A stretch of 64,000 nucleotides of DNA from Sphingomonas caeni (GTDB lineage: Bacteria; Pseudomonadota; Alphaproteobacteria; Sphingomonadales; Sphingomonadaceae), in NCBI RefSeq assembly GCF_026013415.1, contig NZ_JAPDOK010000009.1, forward strand, positions 62,001 through 126,000, given 5' to 3'. How positions within the stretch are numbered: position 1 is the first letter of the stretch; every line of letters begins with the position of its first letter. The notes under the pieces were generated by a model. It ran no database searches and had not been told where the DNA came from. It saw nothing but the letters and a program-made list of their open reading frames with translations. Position numbers and translations under genes: made by a program. Of the stretch, positions 8,050-16,378 are shown piece after piece.

Positions 8050-9213
8050 ATGAAGAAGCTTATCGCCGCGTCGCTCCTCGCTTTCTCGCTTGCCACCCCG
8101 CTCCAGGCGGCCACCCCGGTCTTCGAGACCCCCGCGCCGATCGCGTACATGATCGATCTCAGCTCGGGCACGGTGCTGTTCGCCAAGGATGCCGATCGCC
8201 GCATGCCGCCCGCCTCGATGGCGAAGATGATGACGGTCTATGTCGCGTTCGACCTGATCAAGCAGGGCAAGATTCGGCTCGACCAGCCGATGGAGGTCAG
8301 CCCCGAGACCTGGAAGAAATGGCACTCACAGGGCTCGACCATGTTCCTCGGCGTCGGCGAGAAGCCGACCGTGTCGGACCTGCTCAAGGGCATCGTCACG
8401 CTATCGGGCAACGACGCCTGCGTCGTGCTGGCCGAGGGCATTGCGGGCAACGAGCAGGCGTTCACCGTGCTGATGAACCAGCAGGCGAAGAAGCTGGGCC
8501 TCGCCAACAGCAATTTCGGCACCTCGAACGGCTGGCCCGACGAGGGCCGCACCTATGTCACCGCGCGCGACCTCGCGACGCTGGCAGCGGCGACGATCCG
8601 TGAGTTCCCCGACCTCTACAAGCAGTACTACTCGATCACGAGCTATAGCTGGGGCAAGACGCTCGGCGCGGGTGCCGACATCACCCAGCAGAACCGCGAT
8701 CCCCTGCTCGGCAAGGTGGCGGGCGCCGATGGCCTCAAGACCGGCCATACCGACGAGGCGGGATACGGCTTCACCGGATCGGCCGAGCAGAATGGCCGCC
8801 GCCTGATCATGGTCGTCGCCGGGCTCGACACCTACAATGGCCGGGCCGAGGAATCGGTCAAGTTCATGAAATGGGGCTTCGGCGCGTGGAGCGCGCAGAA
8901 GGTGGTGGCCAAGGGCCGCACCGTCGGCGAGGCCAATGTCCAGGGCGGCGGATCGAGCACCGTCGCGCTGGTCGCCCCGCGCGACCTGGCGGTGGCGGTG
9001 CCCGCGGGCACCTCGCCCGCACTCCAGGGCCGCATCGTCTATCAGGGGCCGCTCCAGGCACCGATCAAGGCGGGCGACCATGTCGCCGACCTCGTCATCA
9101 CCACCGGCGACGGCATGGTCCAGACGCTTCCGCTGGCGGCGGCGAACGATGTCGGCGAGGCCGGCTTCTTCCGCCGGGCGTGGCTGGGCTTCTGGGGACT
9201 GTTCGGGCTCTGA
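8050..9213 (+). CDS. D-alanyl-D-alanine carboxypeptidase (PBP5/6 family, DacA/DacC-like)
   Basis: 387 residues with a Sec signal peptide (cleavage after LQA at ~20). All three penicillin-binding motifs are present: SMAK at 56-59, SGN at 119-121 and KTG at 230-232. A C-terminal beta domain and a final amphipathic/hydrophobic helix ('FFRRAWLGFWGLFGL') serve as the peripheral membrane anchor. It trims the terminal D-Ala from pentapeptides in the periplasm. It lies 33 nt after the RlpA-like gene, forming a three-gene envelope cluster. A palindromic repeat follows. Confidence 0.95.
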   Translation: MKKLIAASLLAFSLATPLQAATPVFETPAPIAYMIDLSSGTVLFAKDADRRMPPASMAKMMTVYVAFDLIKQGKIRLDQPMEVSPETWKKWHSQGSTMFLGVGEKPTVSDLLKGIVTLSGNDACVVLAEGIAGNEQAFTVLMNQQAKKLGLANSNFGTSNGWPDEGRTYVTARDLATLAAATIREFPDLYKQYYSITSYSWGKTLGAGADITQQNRDPLLGKVAGADGLKTGHTDEAGYGFTGSAEQNGRRLIMVVAGLDTYNGRAEESVKFMKWGFGAWSAQKVVAKGRTVGEANVQGGGSSTVALVAPRDLAVAVPAGTSPALQGRIVYQGPLQAPIKAGDHVADLVITTGDGMVQTLPLAAANDVGEAGFFRRAWLGFWGLFGL

Positions 9214-9235
9214 GCCTAGGCGCACACCCTAAAAA

Positions 9236-9317
9236 CGTCATCCCGGCGAAAGCCGGGACCCAGGGTGGCAAGCGATGGCCTGGGTGGCTCTGGGTCCCGG
9301 CTTTCGCCGGGATGACG
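9236..9317. repeat. Dispersed palindromic repeat, family A
   Basis: Perfect 28-bp inverted arms (9236-9263 and 9290-9317, core CCCGGCGAAAGCCGGG) flank a 26-nt spacer. The same family recurs at 34364-34442. The arms would form a very stable RNA hairpin that could end or protect transcripts. It sits in the dacA/C-holB gap. Confidence 0.93.
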
Positions 9318-9359
9318 GAGAGAGTTCAACTTGAACCCGTCCCGTTCTAGGGTAGGCGC

Positions 9360-10346
9360 ATGACCACCCTTATCGGCAACACCCAGGCACAAGCCGCGCT
9401 CGCCGCCGCAATGGAATCGGGCGCGCTGCACCATGCTTGGCTGCTCGCGGGGCCCGAGGGTGTGGGCAAGGCCAGCTTCGCGCGTCAGGCGGCGCTGCGC
9501 ATGCTCGCCGAGGCGGCGGAACCGCAGGCGCTGAAGCCCGGTTGGGACGTGCCCGAGAGCAGCCAGGCTGCGCATCTCTTCGCCGCCGGGTCGCACCCCG
9601 ATTATCGCGAACTCGTTCGGCTGCCCAAGGATGCCGACAAGCCCGAGCAGGGGCTCGCCCGCTCGATCCCGATCGCGCAGGTACGCAGCTTGATCGCCAG
9701 TTTCACCACCAAGCCGTCGCTCTCGCAGCGCCGCGTCGTGGTGATCGATTCGATCGATGAGGTCGAGCGGCCGGGTGCCGCCAACGCGCTGCTCAAGGTG
9801 CTCGAGGAGCCGCCGCAGGGGACGATCTTCCTGCTGATCAGCCATGCCCCGGGCCGGCTGCTCCCCACGATCCGCTCGCGCTGCCGGCTGTTGCGCTTCG
9901 ATCCGCTCGCCGCCGCCGATGTCGCCGCCGTGCTCCGCGCCGAACTCCCCGATGCCACCGCGATCGAGATCGAGGCGCTGGTGCGGGCAGGGGAGGGCTC
10001 TCCCGGCCGCGCGCTCGGCTTTGCCGGGCTCGATCTGGCCGCGCTGGAGGCGGACATGGTGACGATCGCCGATCGCGGCGACGCCTCGAATGCGATTCGC
10101 AGCCGCCTGGCCAAGCTGCTTGGCGCCAAGGCCGCGCAGCCGCGCTACGAGGCGTTCCTCGAACGCGCGCCGAGCTTCATCGCCGAACGCGCGCGCCCTT
10201 TGAACGGGGAGAGATTGCGCACCGCGCTCGATGCCTATCAGTCCGCACGCGAACTCGCTGCATCCGCTTTGGGCCTTTCTCTCGATGCCGGAGCAACGGT
10301 TTTCGAGATGAGCGGGTTAATAGCCAGGCTATCGAGTCGGGCTTGA
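9360..10346 (+). CDS. holB: DNA polymerase III delta-prime subunit
   Basis: 328 residues, the clamp-loader delta-prime subunit. A P-loop-like GPEGVGKAS lies at 31-39 (Ala replaces the usual Ser/Thr after Lys, common in this ATPase-inactive subunit). The linker 'LLKVLEEPP' and the SRC motif in 'TIRSRCRLL' identify the family. With delta, tau/gamma and ATP it loads the beta clamp. An SD-like GGGTAGG precedes the ATG. In other sphingomonads tmk usually lies between the carboxypeptidase gene and holB; here only a repeat does. Confidence 0.93.
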   Translation: MTTLIGNTQAQAALAAAMESGALHHAWLLAGPEGVGKASFARQAALRMLAEAAEPQALKPGWDVPESSQAAHLFAAGSHPDYRELVRLPKDADKPEQGLARSIPIAQVRSLIASFTTKPSLSQRRVVVIDSIDEVERPGAANALLKVLEEPPQGTIFLLISHAPGRLLPTIRSRCRLLRFDPLAAADVAAVLRAELPDATAIEIEALVRAGEGSPGRALGFAGLDLAALEADMVTIADRGDASNAIRSRLAKLLGAKAAQPRYEAFLERAPSFIAERARPLNGERLRTALDAYQSARELAASALGLSLDAGATVFEMSGLIARLSSRA

Positions 10347-10351
10347 CTTTT

Positions 10352-10367
10352 GTTACGATGCCGTAAC
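10352..10367. promoter_or_regulatory. GTTACG-ATGC-CGTAAC dyad
   Basis: A perfect 6-bp inverted repeat with a 4-nt spacer, 6 nt after the holB stop codon. It shares the GTTAC-N6-GTAAC layout of the site at 1988-2003. No T-run follows, so a protein-binding site is at least as likely as a terminator. Confidence 0.35.
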
Positions 10368-10441
10368 GGGCGCCCTGATTTGCAAGAGTTTATGGCGATT
10401 ACTTACAATTGGCAAGCGTTGTCAGGCAATATCTTTGCAAA

Positions 10442-10468
10442 TTTACGTATATTTACGCTTCGTTTACG
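10442..10468. promoter_or_regulatory. Three helically phased TTTACG direct repeats
   Basis: TTTACG occurs at 10442, 10452 and 10463, steps of 10 and 11 bp, i.e. on one face of the helix, inside an unusually AT-rich 140-bp gap upstream of the 85-aa gene. This spacing is typical of cooperative binding sites. The binding factor is unknown. Confidence 0.45.
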
Positions 10469-10512
10469 CCCTTAAGTACAAACACTGATCTGGATCAATC
10501 AGGGGGGTCGTC

Positions 10513-10770
10513 ATGAGCGATCATTCCGAGCGCTTGCGCCGTATCAGTGATTACTCGCACCATCTCGAGCGTGCGAACAACGAGCGCCGTCTCGCCGGCG
10601 ATGCCTGGTGCGTCGCCGCGCGCGCCGCGCACCTCGCGCTGGCAGAATTGCACGAGCTTGCCGCGCGCGAACGCGCCGATGATTGGCGCCCCGCATCGTA
10701 TCAGCGCGAGCACAAGCCCTGGGAACCGATGCGCGTCCGCCGCGGCGAGACGGTGCTCGAGGGGTTCTGA
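10513..10770 (+). CDS. Small conserved-looking hypothetical protein (85 aa)
   Basis: 85 residues, charged and mostly helical (MSDHSERLRRISDYSHHLER..., 'AARAAHLALAELHELAARE'), with no membrane segment or known motif. A strong SD (AGGGGGG) lies just upstream of the ATG and supports expression. It sits between holB and metG and is the first gene downstream of the phased TTTACG repeats, so it may be transcribed from its own promoter. Not recognised; function unknown. Confidence 0.6.
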   Translation: MSDHSERLRRISDYSHHLERANNERRLAGDAWCVAARAAHLALAELHELAARERADDWRPASYQREHKPWEPMRVRRGETVLEGF

Positions 10771-10821
10771 ACGCAGGAATCGGCCCTTCTCACTGGGAGG
10801 GCATTCCCCTAAAGCCGCGCC

Positions 10822-12387
10822 ATGTCCCGGCCTTACTACATCACCACCGCGATCCATTATCCCAATGGCCGCCCGCATATCGGCCACGCCTATGAGATGA
10901 TCGCGGCCGACGCGATCGCGCGCTTCCAGCGTCAGGCGGGCCGCGAGGTCCGCTTCCAGACGGGCACCGACGAGCACGGCCTCAAAATGGCACAGACCGC
11001 GCGCGACCGCGGCATCACCCCGCGCCAGCTCGCCGACGAAATGTCGAGCCATTTCCATGTGATGGCCGATACGCTCGACATCTCCTACGATCGCTTCATC
11101 CGCACCGTGGAGGCGGAGCATTATGCCGCCAGCCAGGCCATCTGGAAGGCGATGGAGGCCGCGGGCGACCTGTATCTCGATCGCTACGAAGGCTGGTATT
11201 CGGTCCGCGACGAGGCCTTTTACGAGGAAAAGGAGCTGACCGACGGGGAAGGGGGGCAGAAGCTCTCGCCCCAGGGCACGCCGGTGGAATGGACCGCCGA
11301 GGAGACCTGGTTCTTCAAGCTTTCGAAATATCAGCAGCCCTTGCTCGATCTCTATGCGAGCCAGCCCGATTTCATTCGGCCCGAGAGCCGCCGCAACGAG
11401 GTCATGCGCTTCGTCGAGGGCGGTCTCGTCGATCTCTCGGTCAGCCGTACCAGCTTCGATTGGGGCGTGCCGGTGCCGGGCTCGCCTGGGCACGTCATGT
11501 ATGTCTGGGTCGATGCGCTGACCAATTACATCACCGGCGCGGGCTATCCCGACCGGCCCCAGGAGTTCGCAAAATGGTGGCCCGCCGATCTCCATTTGAT
11601 CGGCAAGGACATCGTCCGCTTCCACGCCGTCTATTGGCCGGCCTTCCTGATGTCCGCCGGCCTGCCGCTGCCCAGGCAGGTGTTCGGCCATGGCTTCCTG
11701 CTCAATCGCGGGGAGAAAATGTCCAAATCGACGGGCAATGTCGTCGATCCGATGGCGCTGGCCGAACTCTACGGCGTCGATGCGCTGCGCTATTTCCTGC
11801 TGCGCGACGTCGGTTTCGGCAATGATGGGACGTTCAGCGACGAGGCGATCGTCACCCGGGCGAATGCCGATCTCTCGAACAGCTTCGGCAATCTGGCCCA
11901 GCGCACGCTCGCGCAGATCTTCAAGAATTGCGATGCGGCGCTGCCGGAGATCCACGGGCACGGCGATGCCGACAATGCGCTGTTCGAGCTGGTCGGCAAG
12001 ACGGTGCGCGAGACGATGCCTGCCGCCTTCGAGGAACTCGCGCTCAGCCAGGCCGTCGAGGCCTGGATGCAGGCGGTGTTCGCCTGCAACGCCTATATCG
12101 ACGAACAGGCGCCCTGGGCGCTCAAGAAGACCGATCCCGCGCGGATGGAGACCGTGCTCGCCACGCTCTACATCTGCATCGCCCAGCTCGCGGTCGGCAT
12201 CCTGCCGGTGATCCCGGGCAGCGCGAACATTTTGCTCGACCGGATGGGCGTCGACCCGTCGCTGCGCACGCCCCAAGGTATCGCTTCGCACTGGTATTCC
12301 CCACTTGCCGACGGCAGCGGCTTCCGCCTCGCGCAGCCCGTGGCGCTGTTCCCGCGCCTGGAGCTCCAAGCGACGGAAGAGGCATGA
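10822..12387 (+). CDS. metG: Methionyl-tRNA synthetase
   Basis: 521 residues, a class I aminoacyl-tRNA synthetase. The HIGH signature is HIGH at 19-22 (PNGRPHIGHAYEM) and the KMSKS loop is 'GEKMSKSTGN' around residue 300. Anticodon-binding helices fill the C-terminal third. No CxxC zinc knuckle is visible in the connective insert, and the C-terminal tRNA-binding (EMAP-like) extension is absent, so this is the compact form. It charges initiator and elongator tRNA-Met. It is followed at 10 nt by tatD, so they are probably co-transcribed. Confidence 0.96.
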   Translation: MSRPYYITTAIHYPNGRPHIGHAYEMIAADAIARFQRQAGREVRFQTGTDEHGLKMAQTARDRGITPRQLADEMSSHFHVMADTLDISYDRFIRTVEAEHYAASQAIWKAMEAAGDLYLDRYEGWYSVRDEAFYEEKELTDGEGGQKLSPQGTPVEWTAEETWFFKLSKYQQPLLDLYASQPDFIRPESRRNEVMRFVEGGLVDLSVSRTSFDWGVPVPGSPGHVMYVWVDALTNYITGAGYPDRPQEFAKWWPADLHLIGKDIVRFHAVYWPAFLMSAGLPLPRQVFGHGFLLNRGEKMSKSTGNVVDPMALAELYGVDALRYFLLRDVGFGNDGTFSDEAIVTRANADLSNSFGNLAQRTLAQIFKNCDAALPEIHGHGDADNALFELVGKTVRETMPAAFEELALSQAVEAWMQAVFACNAYIDEQAPWALKKTDPARMETVLATLYICIAQLAVGILPVIPGSANILLDRMGVDPSLRTPQGIASHWYSPLADGSGFRLAQPVALFPRLELQATEEA

Positions 12388-12397
12388 GGCCAAGAAA

Positions 12398-13177
12398 ATG
12401 AGACTGGCCGACAGCCACTGCCATTTGAATTACAAGGGGCTGGTCGAGGAACAGGCCCAGGTGATCGCGCGCGCCCGCGAAACCGGCGTGGAGGCGATGC
12501 TCAACATCTCGATCCGCGAGCGCGAATGGGACGAGGTGATCGGCCTGGCCGAGCGCGAGCCGGATATCTGGGCGAGCGTCGGCATCCACCCGCACGAGGC
12601 CGATGAGCATCCCGATGTGGATGCCGCCAAGCTCATCGAACGCGCGGCGCATCCGCGCGTGGTCGGGATCGGCGAATCCGGGCTCGATTATTATTACGAC
12701 CATTCGGATCGCGATCGTCAACGCGCCAGCTTCCGCGCCCACTGCGCCGCCTCGCGCGAAACCGGGCTGCCGATCATCGTCCACACCCGCGATGCCGAGG
12801 CGGATACCGCCGAAATTCTGCGCGACGAACTGGGGAAGGGGGCCTTTCCCGGCGTCATCCACTGCTTCACCGCGAGCGGAGAATTTGCCGATATCGCATT
12901 GGAATTGGGATTTTATATCTCGATCTCGGGCATCGTGACCTTCAAGAACGCCAGGGATCTGCAGGAAACCGCCGCGCGCCTGCCGCTCGAGCGGCTGCTG
13001 ATCGAGACCGACTCGCCCTTCCTGGCGCCGGTGCCGCACCGGGGAAGGACAGGGGAGCCGGCTTTCGTCGCCGATACCTGCCGTTTCCTGGCGAATCTGC
13101 GCGGCGAGGACCCTGATGCGCTCGCCGAGGCGACGCGCGGCAATTTCCACAGCTTGTTTGCAAAGACGCGAGCATGA
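12398..13177 (+). CDS. TatD-family metal-dependent hydrolase (DNase)
   Basis: 259 residues, an amidohydrolase-fold TIM barrel. Metal ligands begin with DSHCHL (His7, His9), then the glutamate in 'GIGESGLDY' and later histidines in 'IIVHTRDA' and 'VIHCFTA'; the final aspartate is in 'LIETDSPFLAP'. TatD proteins are 3'-5' exonucleases/DNA repair hydrolases. The start at MRLADSHCH places the first ligand at residue 7 as in relatives. It overlaps the next gene by 4 nt (ATGA), indicating translational coupling. Confidence 0.93.
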   Translation: MRLADSHCHLNYKGLVEEQAQVIARARETGVEAMLNISIREREWDEVIGLAEREPDIWASVGIHPHEADEHPDVDAAKLIERAAHPRVVGIGESGLDYYYDHSDRDRQRASFRAHCAASRETGLPIIVHTRDAEADTAEILRDELGKGAFPGVIHCFTASGEFADIALELGFYISISGIVTFKNARDLQETAARLPLERLLIETDSPFLAPVPHRGRTGEPAFVADTCRFLANLRGEDPDALAEATRGNFHSLFAKTRA

Positions 13178-13938
13178 GGGTCCGCATCCTCGGCTCCGGG
13201 ACATCCTCGGGCGTCCCGAGGATCGGCAATGACTGGGGCGCCTGCGACCCCGGCGACCCGCGCAACCGCCGCAGCCGAGCCTCGATCCTCGTCTGGACCG
13301 GGACGACGCGCATCCTGATCGATACCAGCCCGGACATGCGCGAACAGCTGCTCGCGGCGGACGTGGCAGATATCGACGCCGTGATCTGGACCCATGACCA
13401 CGCCGATCACTGCCATGGCATCGACGATCTGCGGCAGATCATGCATTTCAGGGGCCATGCGGTTCGCGGCCTTGCGCGCAGCTTCGCGCTCGAGCAGCTC
13501 CAACTCCGCTTCGCCTATGCCTTTCACGGCCGGGCCGGCTATCGGCCGACGGTGGCGGGGGAGTTGCTGCCTGACAGCCTCACCATTGGTGACATCACCA
13601 TCCGCGTTGCCGATCAGCCCCATGGCGGCATCACATCCGCTGGATTGCGCTTCGAGCATAACGGAAAATCAATCGGTTATGCGACAGACTTTCATGAAAT
13701 GACGAGCGCCATGCGCACGCTCTACATGGGGCTCGACCTGTGGATCGTCGATGCGCTGCGCGTGGAACCGCATCCGACGCATCCCAATCTGGCCTCCACG
13801 CTGGAGTGGATCAGAGAGCTGGCACCAAAGCGCGCGGTGCTCGTCCATATGGATCAGTCGATGGATTTCGCGACGCTCGCGGCAGGATTGCCGGCAGGCG
13901 TCGAGCCCGGGCATGACGGGCTGGAGCTGACGCCATGA
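13174..13938 (+). CDS. MBL-fold metallohydrolase, PhnP-like
   Basis: 254 residues. The metallo-beta-lactamase motif HxHxDH is HDHADH at 74-79, followed by downstream ligands ('HGGITSAGL', 'GYATDFHEM', 'VLVHMDQS'). The N-terminus 'VRILGSGTSSGVPRIG' is characteristic of PhnP-type cyclic phosphodiesterases. In this context, metG-tatD-MBL, a general phosphodiesterase role is likely, not phosphonate use, because no phn genes are nearby. Couples by ATGA overlap to the genes on both sides. Confidence 0.9.
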   Translation: MRVRILGSGTSSGVPRIGNDWGACDPGDPRNRRSRASILVWTGTTRILIDTSPDMREQLLAADVADIDAVIWTHDHADHCHGIDDLRQIMHFRGHAVRGLARSFALEQLQLRFAYAFHGRAGYRPTVAGELLPDSLTIGDITIRVADQPHGGITSAGLRFEHNGKSIGYATDFHEMTSAMRTLYMGLDLWIVDALRVEPHPTHPNLASTLEWIRELAPKRAVLVHMDQSMDFATLAAGLPAGVEPGHDGLELTP

Positions 13939-14132
13939 GCGACTGGCAGCTCGCGTCGCTCATCGGGCTGCTCGGGGCGCTGGTGCTGGTGGTCGCGAGC
14001 CTGCGCTCTCAGCGCTTCACCACGAGCTTCGTGATCCGGTCTGCCGCGATCTGGGCGGCGATCATCCTCGTCATCACGGTGATCGCGGTTTATCGTCAGG
14101 AAATCGGCGATTTCCTGGGGGTAGCGCCATGA
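13935..14132 (+). CDS. Small membrane protein (65 aa, two helices)
   Basis: Two hydrophobic segments, 'LASLIGLLGALVLVVAS' (~5-22) and 'AAIWAAIILVITVIAVY' (~37-53), joined by a basic loop (RSQRFTTSFVIR). It begins within the stop codon of the MBL gene (ATGA) and is the last gene of the metG-tatD-MBL run. Translational coupling argues that it is real. Function unknown. Confidence 0.7.
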   Translation: MSDWQLASLIGLLGALVLVVASLRSQRFTTSFVIRSAAIWAAIILVITVIAVYRQEIGDFLGVAP

Positions 14133-14156
14133 GGGGGCTCCATCCTCCTGCTCTAT

Positions 14157-14176
14157 ATTTTACATAATGTATATTA
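14157..14176. promoter_or_regulatory. AT-rich palindromic promoter/operator candidate before mazG
   Basis: Within GC-rich surroundings, 14154-14176 is almost purely A/T. It holds the palindrome TACAT-A-ATGTA (14161-14171) overlapping TAAT-GTAT-ATTA (14165-14176). CATAAT or TATATT could serve as a -10 element; no convincing -35 was found. It lies 38-57 nt before the mazG start. Confidence 0.45.
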
Positions 14177-14213
14177 TCGTTCCAATGGATCAGCCGCGAA
14201 AGGGCCCTCCCGC

Positions 14214-14972
14214 GTGACCCACCCCGATATCGCCACCCCCAATATGGATCGTCTCGTGGAGATCATGGCGCGGTTGCGCGATCCGGTGAGCGGCTGCGAA
14301 TGGGATACGGTCCAGACCTTCGCGACGATCGCGCCCTACACGATCGAGGAAGCCTATGAGGTTGCCGATGCCTGTGAGCGCGGCGACATGGCCGATCTGA
14401 AGGACGAGCTTGGCGATCTGCTGCTCCAGGTGGTGTTCCACGCCCGCATGGCCGAGGAAGCCGGCGCGTTCGATCTGAGCGATGTCGCGGGCGCGATCAG
14501 CGACAAGATGGAGCGCCGCCACCCACACATCTTCCTCGGCCGCGCCGAGGGCGGCCATCATCTGTGGGAACAAATCAAGGCCGAAGAGCGGGGGGCCAAG
14601 GGGGCGGTGAGCGCGCTTGACGGGGTGGCGATCGGCCTCCCCGCCCTGCTCCGCGCCGAAAAGCTTCAGAAACGCGCCGCCCGTACCGGTTTCGACTGGC
14701 CCGATCCCAGCGGCGCGCGGGCGAAGATCGACGAGGAGCTGGCCGAGGTCGAAGCGGCGCCGCCCGAGGAAATCGCGGAAGAGATTGGCGACCTGCTGTT
14801 CGCGGTGGTCAATTGGGCGCGCAAGCTCGGCATCGATCCCGAGGCGGCGCTACGCGCGGCCAACAGCAAGTTCGAACGCCGTTTCAAGGCGATGGAGGCT
14901 GCCGACGAGAATTTCGCGAGCCTCGATCTCGATGCTCAGGAGCAACTCTGGCAGCAGGTCAAACGCGCCTAA
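14214..14972 (+). CDS. mazG: Nucleoside triphosphate pyrophosphohydrolase MazG
   Basis: 252 residues with two MazG helical modules. The first carries 'EEAYEVADA' and 'DELGDLLLQVVFH', whose Glu/Asp residues bind Mg2+; the second carries 'DEELAEVE' and 'EEIGDLLFAVVNWA'. MazG hydrolyses (d)NTPs to NMP and PPi for pool sanitation and, in E. coli, damps (p)ppGpp-linked stress. GTG 14214 is used; ATG 14244 (MDRLVEIMARL) is an equally sensible start because it begins right at the domain. The end overlaps the convergent gene by 4 nt. Confidence 0.93.
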   Translation: MTHPDIATPNMDRLVEIMARLRDPVSGCEWDTVQTFATIAPYTIEEAYEVADACERGDMADLKDELGDLLLQVVFHARMAEEAGAFDLSDVAGAISDKMERRHPHIFLGRAEGGHHLWEQIKAEERGAKGAVSALDGVAIGLPALLRAEKLQKRAARTGFDWPDPSGARAKIDEELAEVEAAPPEEIAEEIGDLLFAVVNWARKLGIDPEAALRAANSKFERRFKAMEAADENFASLDLDAQEQLWQQVKRA

Positions 14973-15691
14973 CCCAGGTCGTTTGCCACCCGTTCGAGCA
15001 CTGCGCGCGGAGCCTGGGAGAGCACGTCGCCATGGCTGACGATGATCCGCCTGAGATCCGGCTCGGCGGCCCATCGGCGGAAATCGGCTGCGAGCGCCGC
15101 AGCATCCTTCACCATCCTGCGCTTGACGACCCAGGGCGTTTGCGGCCGCTTGACGCCAAAGCCGAACAGGCGGGCCATGATCTGTGCGCCCAGCCCGTGC
15201 GGATGGCGGACATTGGCGAGGATATCGTTGAGCAGCAGCGTTGCGCCCCCCTCACGCCGCACCATCAGCGCCGATTCCATCCCGCCCACGCCCCCCGGCG
15301 TTTCGAAGCGGACTGCGGGATCCTCAAGCACGTCGCAGGTCGCATCAACGAGAGCCGCCTCCTCCACCGCCTTGGTCGCGCCCGGCGAGCACAGCACGCG
15401 CGCGCCGGGATAGCGGGCCTTCCACGGCACGATATCGAGCCGGTGGGCGACGCCGGGCACGATCAGGAAGGCGACCTCCCCCATCGCCTCGATCTCGGCC
15501 ATTTGGGGCTCGCGCAAGGGGATCGCACTCCAGATCGCCACGCGATTGCCCGACAGCGCCACCACGGTCATCCGGCGGGGGAAGCGGCCGAGCGGCATCA
15601 CGATCTCGCCCGCGACGGTCGCCAGCCCATCGTCGAGCCGTTCAAGGGGGCCATGCGGACCGACGGTCCATTCGGTGTTGAATTTTGCCAC
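14969..15691 (-). CDS. DUF4336-like protein (MBL-related, no metal motif)
   Basis: 240 residues resembling proteins annotated DUF4336, which look like metallo-beta-lactamase folds. The order of strands and the 'IVSHGD' tail are reminiscent of MBL proteins, but the HxHxDH metal motif is absent. In its place is 'VPGVAHRLDIVPWKARYP'. 'LLNDILANVRHPHG' is another recognisable block. Enzymatic activity is therefore uncertain. It is convergent with mazG (4-nt overlap) and lies downstream of the YdcF gene on the same strand. Confidence 0.65.
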   Translation of the reverse strand: MAKFNTEWTVGPHGPLERLDDGLATVAGEIVMPLGRFPRRMTVVALSGNRVAIWSAIPLREPQMAEIEAMGEVAFLIVPGVAHRLDIVPWKARYPGARVLCSPGATKAVEEAALVDATCDVLEDPAVRFETPGGVGGMESALMVRREGGATLLLNDILANVRHPHGLGAQIMARLFGFGVKRPQTPWVVKRRMVKDAAALAADFRRWAAEPDLRRIIVSHGDVLSQAPRAVLERVANDLG

Positions 15692-15724
15692 GGGGGCACA
15701 ACCCGCGGCGCCCCGAAAGGGTTC

Positions 15725-16378
15725 TCAGCGGCCGTAGCGGAGATAATAGAGGTAGAGGAACAGCTCACTGGCGATGAAGCGGTAACGCTGGCTGAACGTC
15801 CGGTAGAAGCTCCGGGGCGTCGGTTCGCCCTGGACGTTCATACCCAGATCCCGGGCCATCCTGAGCGATCGCATCATGTGAAACGGCTCGGTGATCACCA
15901 GCGCGGTGGTGGCGCCGTTGGCGTCCATCACCTGCTTCGATTCGACGAAGTTGAGATAGGTGGTCCAGGATTTGGGTTCGATCAGGATCGCATCGGCCGG
16001 CACGCCGAGCGCCATCGCGCGGTCGCGGCCCACCAGCGCCTCCTCGCGCTGGCCCATGATCGGGCCGCCGCTCATCAGCAGGCGGCGCACCCTCCCCGCC
16101 TTGTATAGCTGGACCGCATAGTCGATCCGCGCGACGAACGGCGCCGAGGGCTTGCCGTTGGTCACGCCGGCGCCGAGCACGATCCCGACATCGGCGGTGC
16201 GGGTCGAATGCTGGCCGCCGATGATCATGATCGAGGCGACCAGATAGAGCAGCCACCCGAGCAACAGGCCGAGCAGCAGCAAGGGCCAGCGTAGCACGCG
16301 CCACACCGTGCCGAGCATCTGCCGCGTCAGCTCGCGGTCGAGCGAATCCTCGTCAGTGACGCTGCTCAAATCGCTCAT
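15725..16378 (-). CDS. YdcF family protein (DUF218), membrane-anchored
   Basis: 217 residues. One transmembrane helix (~29-52, 'WPLLLLGLLLGWLLYLVAS') precedes a DUF218/YdcF domain with the signature 'VGIVLGAGVTNGKPS', 'LLMSGGP' and 'PKSWTTYLNF', ending in an ALVITEPFHMMRS block. Relatives (ElyC/SanA) influence envelope carbon-lipid and peptidoglycan precursor homeostasis. The start MSDLSSVTD overlaps the 3' end of hflX by 26 nt, so it is probably translated from the ntr-hfq-hflX transcript or a promoter inside hflX. Confidence 0.85.
   Translation of the reverse strand: MSDLSSVTDEDSLDRELTRQMLGTVWRVLRWPLLLLGLLLGWLLYLVASIMIIGGQHSTRTADVGIVLGAGVTNGKPSAPFVARIDYAVQLYKAGRVRRLLMSGGPIMGQREEALVGRDRAMALGVPADAILIEPKSWTTYLNFVESKQVMDANGATTALVITEPFHMMRSLRMARDLGMNVQGEPTPRSFYRTFSQRYRFIASELFLYLYYLRYGR

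Noticed and set aside
14129..14167. A 12-codon leader peptide just after the small membrane gene
   Set aside because: It ends in the AT-rich island, has no SD of its own, and shows no run of regulatory codons.
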